Origin: SPCO01 sp964427285
Lineage (GTDB): Bacteria; Chloroflexota; Limnocylindria; Limnocylindrales; CSP1-4
Direction: 5' to 3'
DNA length: 64,000 nucleotides
Assembly (NCBI GenBank): GCA_964427285.1
Contig: CAYRTS010000007.1
Span: 1-64,000 of the forward strand
Part shown: in pieces, positions 25,901-33,071 of the stretch
Numbering within the stretch: the stretch's first letter is position 1
Layout of the letters: each line of letters begins with the position of its first letter
The notes under the pieces: generated by a model
What the model was told of the DNA's origin: nothing
The model's input: only the letters and a program-made list of their open reading frames with translations
Databases searched by the model: none
Made by a program: the position numbers and the translations under genes

Positions 25901-27643
25901 GGCGACGATCGGGCGCCCGAGGCGAGCCGTCCGCACGGTGCGCGGCATGCCGCCGAGCAATGCGGGGCGACGCCCGAGTTCGACGCGCAGGTCCATCACG
26001 ATCCGTTCTCGCTCGGGATCGATCGCCGGGTTCGTCACCTGGGCGAAGGCCTGCCGCAGATGGTCCGCGACCGGCCGATCGACACGGGCACGGCCGGGCG
26101 TCGGTGTGTCATCGCCCATGCTCCAGAGCGGCTCGTGGCCTTCGAGGGCCATCGTCTTGATGTCCAGACGCGCTCGCTCGGCATCAAGGCCCGCCAGATG
26201 GCGCATCACATGGTCGGTCGGCGCGCTGCTCGTCCGGAGCGCTGCCGGGATGTCGTCCTGGTGGACAGGCCGTGAGGCGTCGTGGATGGCCAGGCCGCGC
26301 AGGACCCACTGCTTGGCCTCGGTGTCCTCCATGATCGCGCGGCGACCCGGCTCGACCAAAAGCAGTTCACCTGGCCCAAGTCGGCCGCGGCGGGTCGTCT
26401 CCGCGGCGCTGAACGGCACGGCGCCCGCCTCGGACGCCACGCTCACCATGCGGTCCCGGGTGACGGAAAAGGCGGCCGGGCGGAGCCCGTTGCGGTCCAC
26501 CAGGGCGCCCACCCGCCGGCCGTCGGCGAACACGATCGCGGCCGGGCCGTCCCATGGCGCAAGAAAGCCCGCTGTCCGGCGACGCAACGTGGCCACGTGC
26601 GGATGGGGCGCTCGGCGCAGGGCCAGCGCTTCGGGGATCGCCGTCAGCAGCGCCGGGGTCAACTCCCAGCCGGTGACCGTGAGCAGTTCCAGGGCCTCAT
26701 CGAGCGAGAGGGAATCAGAGCCGTCCGCCGAGAGCAGCGGTCCTGCCGCGAGCAGCTCCCGCGCCAGTGCGGATCCCGCCAGGTCGCCGGCCCGCCCGCG
26801 AACCTCCTCGCGGTTGCCGCGGACCGTGTTGATCTCGCCGTTGTGCGCGATCGATCGGAAGGGTTGGGCCAGTCGCCAGACCGGGTGCGTATTGGTGGCG
26901 TAGCGCTGGTGAAAGACGGCGTAATTGACCGCAATCGGAGCGTGCAGATCCGGGTACAGGTCGGCCAGCCGTCCACCGAGGACCAGGCCCTTGTAGACGA
27001 TCGTTCGGGCGGAAGCGGACGGTACGGCCAGTTCGGCAAGCGGCCCGCCGGCCGCCCGGGCGGCGGTCTCGAGCCGGCGGCGGGCGACGATCAGCCGCCG
27101 CTCGAAGGCGTCATCGGTCAGTGGGCGGTGGTCGCTGGCGATTCGGTCGCCAGCGCTGCGGCGAGGGCGTCCGATGATCGCCTGCGCAAACGACGGCCTT
27201 GACTCGGCGGCGGCGGCGCCCAGCGCCTCGATATCCGTGGGCACGGTCCGCCAGGCGATCACCGGCAGGTTCGCGGCGGCAAACGTTGTCTCGACCAGCG
27301 CCCGGGCGCGTCGCTCGGCGGCAGGGGTACGCGGCAGGAAGAGTGAGACGATCCCGGGCCGGCTCGCGGCCGCCTCGCCGGCGATCAGCTCCAGCAGCGA
27401 CCGATCGAGCGGGAGCGCGACACCGGCACCGTCACTGGTTTCGCCGTCGGCGCCAAAGGCACCCCGATGGGCAAGGGCGGCGAGCGCCGCCAGGGCGAGC
27501 GGCAGGACTCGCTCGCGCGAGCGCCCGCCGGCGTCCGCCACAAACCCGACGCCGCACGCATCGTGCTCGTAGCGGGCGTCGTAGAGCGGGGCCCTGGTCG
27601 GACGGGTGCGCCGGTACCTTGTCGAGTCCTTGGTCGAGTCCAT
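22928..27643 (-). CDS. gltB: Glutamate synthase, large (alpha) subunit
   Basis: 1571 residues. After a 29-residue propeptide comes the class II glutamine amidotransferase with its would-be N-terminal nucleophile Cys30 (ACGVGFVAD). The central domain and the FMN-binding synthase domain follow. The cluster motif CDMARQCHLDTCP (about residues 1174-1186) is the 3Fe-4S site. A GXGXG beta-helix domain closes the protein. The ATG at 27643 has a GGAGAG site about 7 bases upstream. The enzyme makes two glutamates from glutamine and 2-oxoglutarate. No gltD is adjacent, so the electron donor is either ferredoxin or a GltD encoded elsewhere. The gene follows amt by 116 bp and is coupled to a small Cys-rich gene. 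Confidence 0.97.
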   Translation of the reverse strand: MDSTKDSTRYRRTRPTRAPLYDARYEHDACGVGFVADAGGRSRERVLPLALAALAALAHRGAFGADGETSDGAGVALPLDRSLLELIAGEAAASRPGIVSLFLPRTPAAERRARALVETTFAAANLPVIAWRTVPTDIEALGAAAAESRPSFAQAIIGRPRRSAGDRIASDHRPLTDDAFERRLIVARRRLETAARAAGGPLAELAVPSASARTIVYKGLVLGGRLADLYPDLHAPIAVNYAVFHQRYATNTHPVWRLAQPFRSIAHNGEINTVRGNREEVRGRAGDLAGSALARELLAAGPLLSADGSDSLSLDEALELLTVTGWELTPALLTAIPEALALRRAPHPHVATLRRRTAGFLAPWDGPAAIVFADGRRVGALVDRNGLRPAAFSVTRDRMVSVASEAGAVPFSAAETTRRGRLGPGELLLVEPGRRAIMEDTEAKQWVLRGLAIHDASRPVHQDDIPAALRTSSAPTDHVMRHLAGLDAERARLDIKTMALEGHEPLWSMGDDTPTPGRARVDRPVADHLRQAFAQVTNPAIDPERERIVMDLRVELGRRPALLGGMPRTVRTARLGRPIVADLDGLVATVQASGASVRTLDATWVPAASPAAAAGAVTAAAATAGAGPAAAAGAGLELALDRLARDAVALARRGTDVLIVSDAAATIDRLPIPSILAAGAVHTALTAAGLRGRTDIAVSASDVLDVHAMAMLLAVGATVVQPRLAIELAAELAGSRGAEAKTAIVTVTSLLEAFETGLRKTLARMGISAVASYIGGALIDVIDLDASVVARCFPSAAAWPGRTSLADLATRQLRRRAVALAIPEPAAGREARLPDPGFARFRADGEAHLFSPRVAGEITMLAVGGPDGIAVGDIDSQLARYRAAVDRPTADRAVPRDDLRVRRARVATPLSQVEDAASIVQRFVVSAMSVGALSPEAHQALTIGIQRAGGSANTGEGGEDPAWYTPGPDGRRRDARIKQVASARFGVTAAYLARADQLEIKIAQGSKPGEGGQLPGRKATAYIAALRRGQPGQSYISPPPHHDIYSIEDLAQLIADLRAINPAARIGVKLVAGRGVGTIAAGVAKAGASYIHLSGHSGGTGASPLSSIKHVGAPWELGLAEVHQTLMRNDLRDRVALRTDGGLQTGRDLLVAALLGAEEFAFGTAALVAVGCDMARQCHLDTCPTGIATQREDLRAKFKGTPDDVVRFFTAIAEDLRRELALIGARSVGEIIGESRRLLRPVPSARAELAPVIGGGRWTADAARRAVPASADQVASHAPASHLEAATVAAFRGQASVTAGGLRLTTADRSFGASLTGALERGELRGPVHLELRGAAGQSFGAFAGAGVDLRLTGQANDYVAKGLSGGTVSVVPEPDLGATPSGEAIAGNTVLYGATAGRLHLVGRAGMRFAIRNSGAEAVVEGIGPHGCEYMTGGTVVVLGPVGANFGAGMTGGRAYLYDPTGRQAVALDERSVAAVRLGTVLADRADGQARLIELVRLLESHRSVGSELADAILRDADLATTFWLVEPIEAPPSLVPAPVAKVPRSQPDRNPIAPVPLLTSEHVIPTLKR

Positions 27644-27759
27644 GCCGTTCTCTCCGGGGGAGGGGACGCGTCGACCGCCGTCGAGAGGAGCGACGGCGGT
27701 CGAAGCGTTGGATGCGACGATCGATGACCGAGTGAGGAGCTCGGGTCGCCGTGGTCGCG

Positions 27760-28980
27760 TCACACCTGATAGGCAACCTCGCCGTGAACCGACAGGTCCA
27801 GGCCGGCTTCCTCGGACTCCGCGTTGACCCGGATCCCGAGGATCACATCGACAACCTTGACGATCACGAAGGTGGCGATGACCGAGTAGACGATCGTGAC
27901 GCCGACAGCAATCAACTGGTTGACCAGTTGCTGCCCGTTGCCCTCCAGGAGCCCGGTGTAGGCCGGCTGGATTGCCGCGGTGGCGAAGATGCCCGTAGCC
28001 ACGGCCCCGAACGTGCCGCCGACCCCGTGGACGGCGAAGACGTCGAGTGCATCGTCGACCTTGATCCGCTCGCGCAGCAGGGTGGCGCTGAAGCACAGTC
28101 CGCCCGCAATCAGGCCGATGACCAGAGCACCGCCGACCCCCACGAAGCCCGAGGCGGGAGTGATCGCGACCAGGCCCGCAACCGCGCCGCACGCGGCCCC
28201 GATCACGCTGACCTTGCGACCGCGGAGGTAGCTGGCGAGAACCCATGTGATCGTGGCCGCGGCGGCCGCGGTATTCGTGACGATGAACGCGTTGGCGGCC
28301 AGGCCATTTGCCGCAACCGCCGAGCCGGCATTGAACCCGAACCAGCCGAACCACAGGAGACCGGCACCCAGCACGGTCATCGGCACGTCGTGCGGCTCCA
28401 TCCGGTCGCCATTGACGGTTCGATGGCCGATCACCAGGGCGACGATCAGGGCCGAGATGCCCGAGCTGATGTGAACCACCGTGCCGCCGGCGAAGTCGAG
28501 AGCGCCGAGCTTGAACAGCCAGCCGTCGACGGACCAGACCCAATGCGCCAGCGGGGAGTAGACCAGGATGGACCACAGGATCGTGAACAGGACGAACGCC
28601 CCAAACCGCTTGCGCTCGGCGAAGGCGCCGGTGATGAGGGCCGGGGTGATGGCCGCAAACATCATCTGGAACCCGGCGAACAGGACAAACGGCACGGTCG
28701 TGGCATAGACCGTGCTGGGCTCGAGGCCGACGCCGTTGAACAGCGCGAAATCGAGTCCGCCGATCAGCCCGAGCCCGTTGACGTCAGGCCCGAACGCGAG
28801 GGTGAACCCGACCACAACCCAGACGACGCTGACCAGGGCCAGGCCGAAGAAGCTGTGCATGATCGTCGACAGGACGTTTTTGCTGCGGACGAGGCCGCCG
28901 TAGAACAGCGCGAGGCCTGGCAACATGATCATGACCATGGCGGTCGACATGAGGAGCCAGGCGGTATCTCCGGTGTTCAT
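27760..28980 (-). CDS. amt: Ammonium transporter, Amt/MEP/Rh family
   Basis: 406 residues and eleven predicted helices with an N-out start (MNTGDTAWLLMSTAMVMIML). Family motifs are FYGGLVRSKNVLSTIMHSFF, DFAGGTVVHISSGISALI, WFGWFGFNAGSA and FAVHGVGGTFGAV, the last two lining the pore and its His pair. The ATG at 28980 has a GGAGG site 10 bases upstream. It lies just upstream of gltB on the same strand, so uptake and assimilation of ammonium are probably co-expressed. No glnK/PII gene is present beside it. Confidence 0.96.
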   Translation of the reverse strand: MNTGDTAWLLMSTAMVMIMLPGLALFYGGLVRSKNVLSTIMHSFFGLALVSVVWVVVGFTLAFGPDVNGLGLIGGLDFALFNGVGLEPSTVYATTVPFVLFAGFQMMFAAITPALITGAFAERKRFGAFVLFTILWSILVYSPLAHWVWSVDGWLFKLGALDFAGGTVVHISSGISALIVALVIGHRTVNGDRMEPHDVPMTVLGAGLLWFGWFGFNAGSAVAANGLAANAFIVTNTAAAAATITWVLASYLRGRKVSVIGAACGAVAGLVAITPASGFVGVGGALVIGLIAGGLCFSATLLRERIKVDDALDVFAVHGVGGTFGAVATGIFATAAIQPAYTGLLEGNGQQLVNQLIAVGVTIVYSVIATFVIVKVVDVILGIRVNAESEEAGLDLSVHGEVAYQV

Positions 28981-29318
28981 CGTTCGGTCGTCCTCCGCGG
29001 GTGCCCGGGGCGTCCGTGGGCACGAGCAACAAACTAGGGTGAGCGTCGGCACGAGTCGGCCCCATCGAGGGGACGAGAAGGATTCAATTCGGTGCCGAAC
29101 GCGCCGGAAGCCGCACCCACCGTGGCGAGCCGGGTGCGCATCGGCCGCGGTCCGGCATCGGCCGGCGGTCCGGCATCGCTGCGAGCGGGAACTCCCCTGG
29201 CGAGCGGCCGGACCAGCGTGCAGGCACCGGCGATCGGCCGGCGGTCGGGCCGCTGCGCGCCAACCTGCCCTACGGGCCCCGGATCGACCCGCGAGCGGAC
29301 GCGTCTGCAGCCCGCCAG
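28981..29318. other. Non-coding gap upstream of amt
   Basis: This stretch should hold the amt promoter. I saw no sigma-54 site, no glutamine riboswitch core and no frame with coding character. The open frames present are Arg/Gly/Pro-rich artefacts of GC content. Confidence 0.45.
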
Positions 29319-29498
29319 ATGACCGGTGTGGGACCGACGGTGCGAGCGGCGTGCGACCGGTGGGCGGACCCGTTGCGACCCAGCGTTCGGCCCGGGCGCC
29401 CATGCCCCACGCAGCTGAAGCGCTACTTCACGCCGTGGCGCTACGCTCCTCAACAGATGATCTGGGACGACCGATACGTGTCCATCCAGCCGGTCTGA
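29319..29498 (+). CDS. Possible small protein of 59 residues
   Basis: ATG 29319 to TGA 29496-29498. The second half reads like a true protein: after TQLKRYFTPWRY it ends QQMIWDDRYVSIQPV, with Tyr, Trp, Met and Ile, and most codons end in G or C as in neighbouring genes. The N-terminal third is Arg/Pro-rich and less convincing, so the true start may be a later GTG (29340) or TTG (29373), or this may be the tail of a decayed gene. A perfect inverted repeat begins nine bases after the stop. There is no clear ribosome site. I do not recognise the family. Confidence 0.4.
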   Translation: MTGVGPTVRAACDRWADPLRPSVRPGRPCPTQLKRYFTPWRYAPQQMIWDDRYVSIQPV

Positions 29499-29506
29499 GT
29501 GGATCG

Positions 29507-29566
29507 GAGGCGGTCCGACGATCAGGCACCGCCGGGGGAACAATGTCTCGTCAGTCGGACCGCCTC
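29507..29566. terminator. Perfect 13-bp inverted repeat between converging genes
   Basis: GAGGCGGTCCGAC (29507-29519) pairs perfectly with 29554-29566 across a 34-base loop. It lies after the small plus-strand gene and 105 bp beyond the end of the minus-strand acetyltransferase, a position suited to a shared terminator. The long loop and lack of T-run leave open a regulatory RNA or protein-binding role. Confidence 0.5.
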
Positions 29567-29671
29567 GAACTCCACCCTAGGTCCTGGCTGTCGCGGCATC
29601 GATGATCCACGGCACACTCAACCTGTCGGCTACGCGACACCGAGGCCAAGCCAAGCACGGATCGTGCCCGG

Positions 29672-30649
29672 TTAGTGTTGCGCCGATGCACCACGTGGAT
29701 CCGCCAGCGACCCGCGCATCACCAGTGCGTCCGGCGTCGGCTGATACCCGAGTCGCGCGTTGACCGCCCGCATCGATGCATTGTCCTCATCATTGCCCGT
29801 TTCGAGCGCGGTCAACCCATTCCGGATCGCCCAGGCAATCGTTGCGCGCTTGAGGGCAATCGCGATTCCGCGCCCACGCCAGGCCCGCAGAACCGCGGTC
29901 ATGTCGTGCCAGGCCACGGTCCTGGAGCCAGGAACCATGATCAAACTGGCGTAGCCGACGACTTCGCCGGTCTCGTGGTCGAGCGCCACCATGAACGCGC
30001 CGGGCAGGATCCCCGGTCGATCGACATCGCGCGCCCGGAACTCGGCGAGATCACCGGCGGCCATCGGGTCGTCGCCGGGAATGTCTGCGAACGTCTCGAG
30101 CGCTACCCGGTGCACGCCGGCCACGAGATCCGGTCGTTCCGCAAGGTTGGTCAGTTCGACCCCGGCATGCATCTGCACGTCGGGCGGTAGGAGACCGGCC
30201 AGTTCGAGGCGCAACATCCGGGCCCGATCGAGTTCCACGAACCCCCGGTGGACCAGGAATTCGATCCCCTCTGGACGAGCCTCCCAGGCGCGCATCTGCA
30301 GCCCGGTCTTGCCGGCCCGTCGAGCCTGCGCCGAGACCGATGCGAGCAGCGCAGTTCCAACACCGCGCCGTCGATCCGGGAGCGGGACCACGATCGACGC
30401 CCAGAAGTCCGGATGGTCCGGCCGGTAGATGTAGATCCGCCCAACCGTCGCAGCCCCGACGATCCGGCCATCCAGCTCGGCGAGGAGCCGAAGGATTCCC
30501 GGGTAGGTGCGGTCCGCCCAGCGAATCTCATCGAGCGTGGTCGGATCGTCCGGCGTGACCGTTGAGAAGAGTTCGGCCAGGGCGCCAAGGTCGGCGTCGG
30601 AGACCGCGGCCCGGAGAGCCAGGCCGGCGGGTCCCTCGGTTGACGTCAT
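29672..30649 (-). CDS. GNAT family N-acetyltransferase, tandem-domain
   Basis: 325 residues from the ATG at 30649. Two GNAT domains are seen. The first has VVPLPDRRRGVGTALL (about residues 85-100) and the second has MTAVLRAWRGRGIAIALKRA (about 262-281), both containing the R/QxxGxG/A acetyl-CoA loop. The second ends with the typical ETGNDEDNASMRAVNARLGY. This double arrangement is found in mycothiol-synthase-like and antibiotic-acetylating proteins. The substrate cannot be named. Confidence 0.88.
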   Translation of the reverse strand: MTSTEGPAGLALRAAVSDADLGALAELFSTVTPDDPTTLDEIRWADRTYPGILRLLAELDGRIVGAATVGRIYIYRPDHPDFWASIVVPLPDRRRGVGTALLASVSAQARRAGKTGLQMRAWEARPEGIEFLVHRGFVELDRARMLRLELAGLLPPDVQMHAGVELTNLAERPDLVAGVHRVALETFADIPGDDPMAAGDLAEFRARDVDRPGILPGAFMVALDHETGEVVGYASLIMVPGSRTVAWHDMTAVLRAWRGRGIAIALKRATIAWAIRNGLTALETGNDEDNASMRAVNARLGYQPTPDALVMRGSLADPRGASAQH

Positions 30650-30669
30650 GAACCTACCGTACAGCCAGA

Positions 30670-30684
30670 TGGCGAGCCGGGTGG
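30670..30684. repeat. Copy of the tRNA-Lys 3' end (possible attachment site)
   Basis: TGGCGAGCCGGGTGG matches the 3' end of the tRNA-Lys gene at 32262-32276 in 14 of 15 positions, with the first 12 identical. Similarity continues weakly beyond. The two copies are in direct orientation about 1.6 kb apart and enclose exactly the AbiE-type locus. This is the pattern left by integration into a tRNA gene, but the repeat is short and no integrase is present. Confidence 0.4.
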
Positions 30685-30817
30685 CAATCCGGAACGGCTG
30701 GCGCTCCGGTTGCGAGGACGCCTCTCCCCAACACGCGCGACGATGCACAACACTACAGCGTCGTGGGAACGAACGGCATCAGGTCGTGGCACTGTTTCCC
30801 CGTTCGGTTTGAGTGTT

Positions 30818-30830
30818 TCTCGTCACGAGA
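30818..30830. promoter_or_regulatory. Candidate operator of the AbiE locus
   Basis: TCTCGT-C-ACGAGA is a perfect palindrome with 6-base arms, ending eight bases before the antitoxin ATG. AbiEi proteins are known to repress their own operon by binding inverted repeats upstream, so this is a good operator candidate. Confidence 0.5.
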
Positions 30831-30838
30831 TAGCATCA

Positions 30839-31543
30839 ATGGTCAACGTTGTCGCCTCACAATCCGTCGCCCGAAGTGTCCGCCGAAAGGTGCACCGCAC
30901 GACAGACCGTTTCTGGCACGTCGAAGACTTCGCCCAAGATCCCAAGGCTGTCGAGCTCGAGCTCGGCCGACTCGTAACGGACGGGGAGCTGGAGCGGGTC
31001 CGGCGCGGCGTCTACTGGCGAGGAAGCAGGACTCAGTTCGGCATGACGGTCGCGCCGCCGCTCGACGCTGTGCGCAAGATCGTCGGTGAAGGTGAGGCGA
31101 TCGGAGCGGCGGAGTGGTACGCCACGAACCTGCTCGGCTTCTCGACGCAGGTCTCACCGGTGCCGGTCATCGCGGTCAGTCGGCGGACGCCGACCGGCGT
31201 ACCTGACGTCCGACTCGTCAGCCGCGCCAGCCGCACCGGGCGACGCACCGCGCACCTCAACAACCGCGAAGTGACCGTCCTCGAGGCACTCGACGGCTGG
31301 GACAAGTACGTCGAGCTCGATGCAGAGGCAGCGATCGAGAGGTTCCTGCACATCCTCGGCGACCCAGACGTCCGGGTTGAGCGCCTGGTGGCTGCGTCGC
31401 GGACTGAGTCCTCGCGCGCACGCGAACGGCTTCGGTTCCTGCTCGAGCGGGCGGGCCGGTGGACCGATGCCGCCAAAGTGGGGCAGGCCCGCAGTCGGGC
31501 AGGCCGGGAAAAGGCACTCGCCGTCATGGGCCGGTTCGCCTGA
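30839..31543 (+). CDS. AbiEi-family antitoxin (type IV toxin-antitoxin, DUF6088-like)
   Basis: 234 residues from the ATG at 30839. The N-terminal winged helix (about 8-60) contains FWHVEDFAQDPKAVELELGRL and ERVRRGVYWRG, as in AbiEi transcriptional regulators. The C-terminal domain (about 70-234) has the IGAAEWYATNLLGFSTQVS and LNNREVTVLEALDGW segments. AbiEi counteracts the AbiEii nucleotidyltransferase without direct contact. Its TGA overlaps the toxin ATG by one base. Bases around the start are noticeably richer in A/T than the neighbouring genes, which fits transfer. Confidence 0.82.
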   Translation: MVNVVASQSVARSVRRKVHRTTDRFWHVEDFAQDPKAVELELGRLVTDGELERVRRGVYWRGSRTQFGMTVAPPLDAVRKIVGEGEAIGAAEWYATNLLGFSTQVSPVPVIAVSRRTPTGVPDVRLVSRASRTGRRTAHLNNREVTVLEALDGWDKYVELDAEAAIERFLHILGDPDVRVERLVAASRTESSRARERLRFLLERAGRWTDAAKVGQARSRAGREKALAVMGRFA

Positions 31544-32206
31544 TGGCCGTTCTGCGCACCTCGGACGGGTTCCCGGAGGTGTTCGCGATCGCGGCACGGG
31601 ACCTCGTGGACCCGGCGGCCTTTCCCGAAAGGACTATTGGGTCACCGCCGTACTCCGCGCCGTCAACGATGTGGCTCCCGGCGGGTTTGTCCTCAAGGGC
31701 GGGACGAGCCTGTCAAAGGGGTACGCGATCATCAACCGGTTCTCCGAAGACGTAGACATCCTGGTCGTGCCGCACGCTAGCGAGTCCGCCGCGAGAGGCG
31801 CGGCCCGGCTCAAGACGCTCACGGAGAATGTCGCCGAGTCGCTCGGGCTCAGCTGGGAAGCGGCGCGCGATCCCGGCCACGGCCGGAGCCCGAGCCGCGG
31901 TGACAACCTGCGCTACCCGGCGACGCACGGGGCCGGCTTCGGCTCCACGATCAACACCGACGCGATCTTGTTTGAGACTCGCATCGCAGGCGGGGACACT
32001 CCGTCCGAGATGTGTGTGATCCGACCCTTGATCGCGGGCCGGCGGGGACTCGACCCGACGGAGTTCGAGGATCTCGCCGCGATCCGCATTCGAGTGCTCG
32101 ACCCGATGCGTACCGCATCTCGATGGAGCTGCTGTCGCCTGCAGAGCAACGGCCGACATTCACGTCCGTCCTCCAACGCGTCGAAGACCAGCGCGACCTG
32201 CTCTGA
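31543..32206 (+). pseudogene. AbiEii-family nucleotidyltransferase toxin, broken by two frameshifts
   Basis: The toxin can be followed through three frames. ATG 31543 to about 31629 gives the N-terminus ending DPAAFPE. From 31629 the frame one base back gives KDYWVTAVLRAV and the nucleotidyltransferase signature LKGGTSLSKGY with RFSEDVDILVV. From about 32105 a further step back gives AYRISMELLSPAEQ to the stop at 32206. Each break is a single-base loss; the first fits loss of one A from a GAAAAGG run. The sum, about 220 codons, is shorter than the usual 280-300, so the C-terminus is also reduced. Real decay and assembly error are both possible. Confidence 0.75.
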
Positions 32207-32261
32207 GGTGCCCGGGACGACCGCAAAGATCTCGCGTACGCACCTTTCGTGTTCAAATCCC

Positions 32262-32336
32262 TGGCGAGCCGGGAGGGATTCGAACCCTCGACCAAGGGAT
32301 TAAAAGTCCCGTGCTCTGCCACTGAGCTACCGGCCC
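32262..32336 (-). tRNA. tRNA-Lys (TTT)
   Basis: The minus strand folds as a 75-nt tRNA with anticodon TTT in the loop CTTTTAA. The acceptor stem GGGCCGG pairs with CCGGCTC, with one G-T pair, followed by discriminator G and encoded CCA (32262-32264). D-arm GCTC/GAGC and T-arm GAGGG-TTCGAAT-CCCTC are intact. Its 3' end faces the AbiE locus. Confidence 0.97.
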
Positions 32337-32424
32337 ACGGGTAGCCTACCCGCTCGCCCGGCATTGGGCGACATTCACCTGACGGGCGAGCACCTCTTGA
32401 GGGGTCCGGTTGGACAGCCGCGGC

Positions 32425-32964
32425 TCATGCGCGCTCGTAGGCGTCTCGGAGCCAGCCGACGACCTCGTCGTCCAGCTCCACGGGCGTCGCCAGGCGGACC
32501 CGATGGGTGCACATGCCGGACGAGGTTTCCAGTCGTCCGGCGGGCGGGACGCCTTTCAGGTTCAACCCGATCTCCAGGCGGCCGCCTGGGGCAGGCCCGA
32601 CCGTGCCGAACTGCTTCGACCGTCGCAGCGCAACATAGGTTTGCTTGGGCGCCAGCTCGACATCACCGCCGAATTCGGTCGCAATGGCGATGACCCGGTC
32701 ATGGAACGGCCGGAGCGACGCCTTTGGCCCGGCGTAGATCGCGTCGACGAGGGAATCGCCCTCTGGGGCAGCAGGCCCGCGCAGGGCCGTGAGCGCCACG
32801 AGGTTCGCGTCACCATGTCCAAAGCCGTGCTCCGATTTCAGCCAGGCCACGATGGCGCCGTGCTTCGCCAGCCCGCTGGACTGGACAACGGCAAGCCACG
32901 CGTCCATCGGGCGCCCGGTTCGGGCCTCGACATTTCGGATCTGCGTACGGGTGGCTTCATCCAT
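32425..32964 (-). CDS. DUF4287/DUF5655 domain protein
   Basis: 179 residues. The first part (about 1-70), with VEARTGRPMDAWLAVVQ and AIVAWLKSEHGFGHGDANLV, is the DUF4287 helical domain. The second part (about 80-178), with YAGPKASLRPFHDRVI and APKQTYVALRRSKQFGTV, is the DUF5655 domain. The fusion is common in soil Actinobacteria and Chloroflexota; no biochemical role is established. It stands alone between tRNA-Lys and the hydroxyacid dehydrogenase. Confidence 0.82.
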   Translation of the reverse strand: MDEATRTQIRNVEARTGRPMDAWLAVVQSSGLAKHGAIVAWLKSEHGFGHGDANLVALTALRGPAAPEGDSLVDAIYAGPKASLRPFHDRVIAIATEFGGDVELAPKQTYVALRRSKQFGTVGPAPGGRLEIGLNLKGVPPAGRLETSSGMCTHRVRLATPVELDDEVVGWLRDAYERA

Positions 32965-33071
32965 GGAGCGTCTCCTTCATCAACGAGCGAGCGCCTTGGC
33001 GATTGAGGCGAGCTGGGTCTGGGCGGGGCCGTCGCTCCGTCTCGCCGTTTCGCCAAACCTGACCCGGCCGC

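Noticed and set aside
27644..28576. N-terminal extension of glutamate synthase on the minus strand
   Set aside because: The frame is open but overlaps the ammonium transporter, is Arg/Gly-rich, and precedes a good ribosome site and the normal propeptide at 27643.
29034..29543. 169-codon minus-strand frame upstream of amt
   Set aside because: Composition is Arg/Pro/Gly-rich with no domain, and the opposite strand carries the better small frame and the dyad.
31615..31640. Programmed frameshift in the AbiEii toxin
   Set aside because: There is no slippery heptamer at the shift point, and a second shift near 32100 makes mutation or sequencing error more likely.
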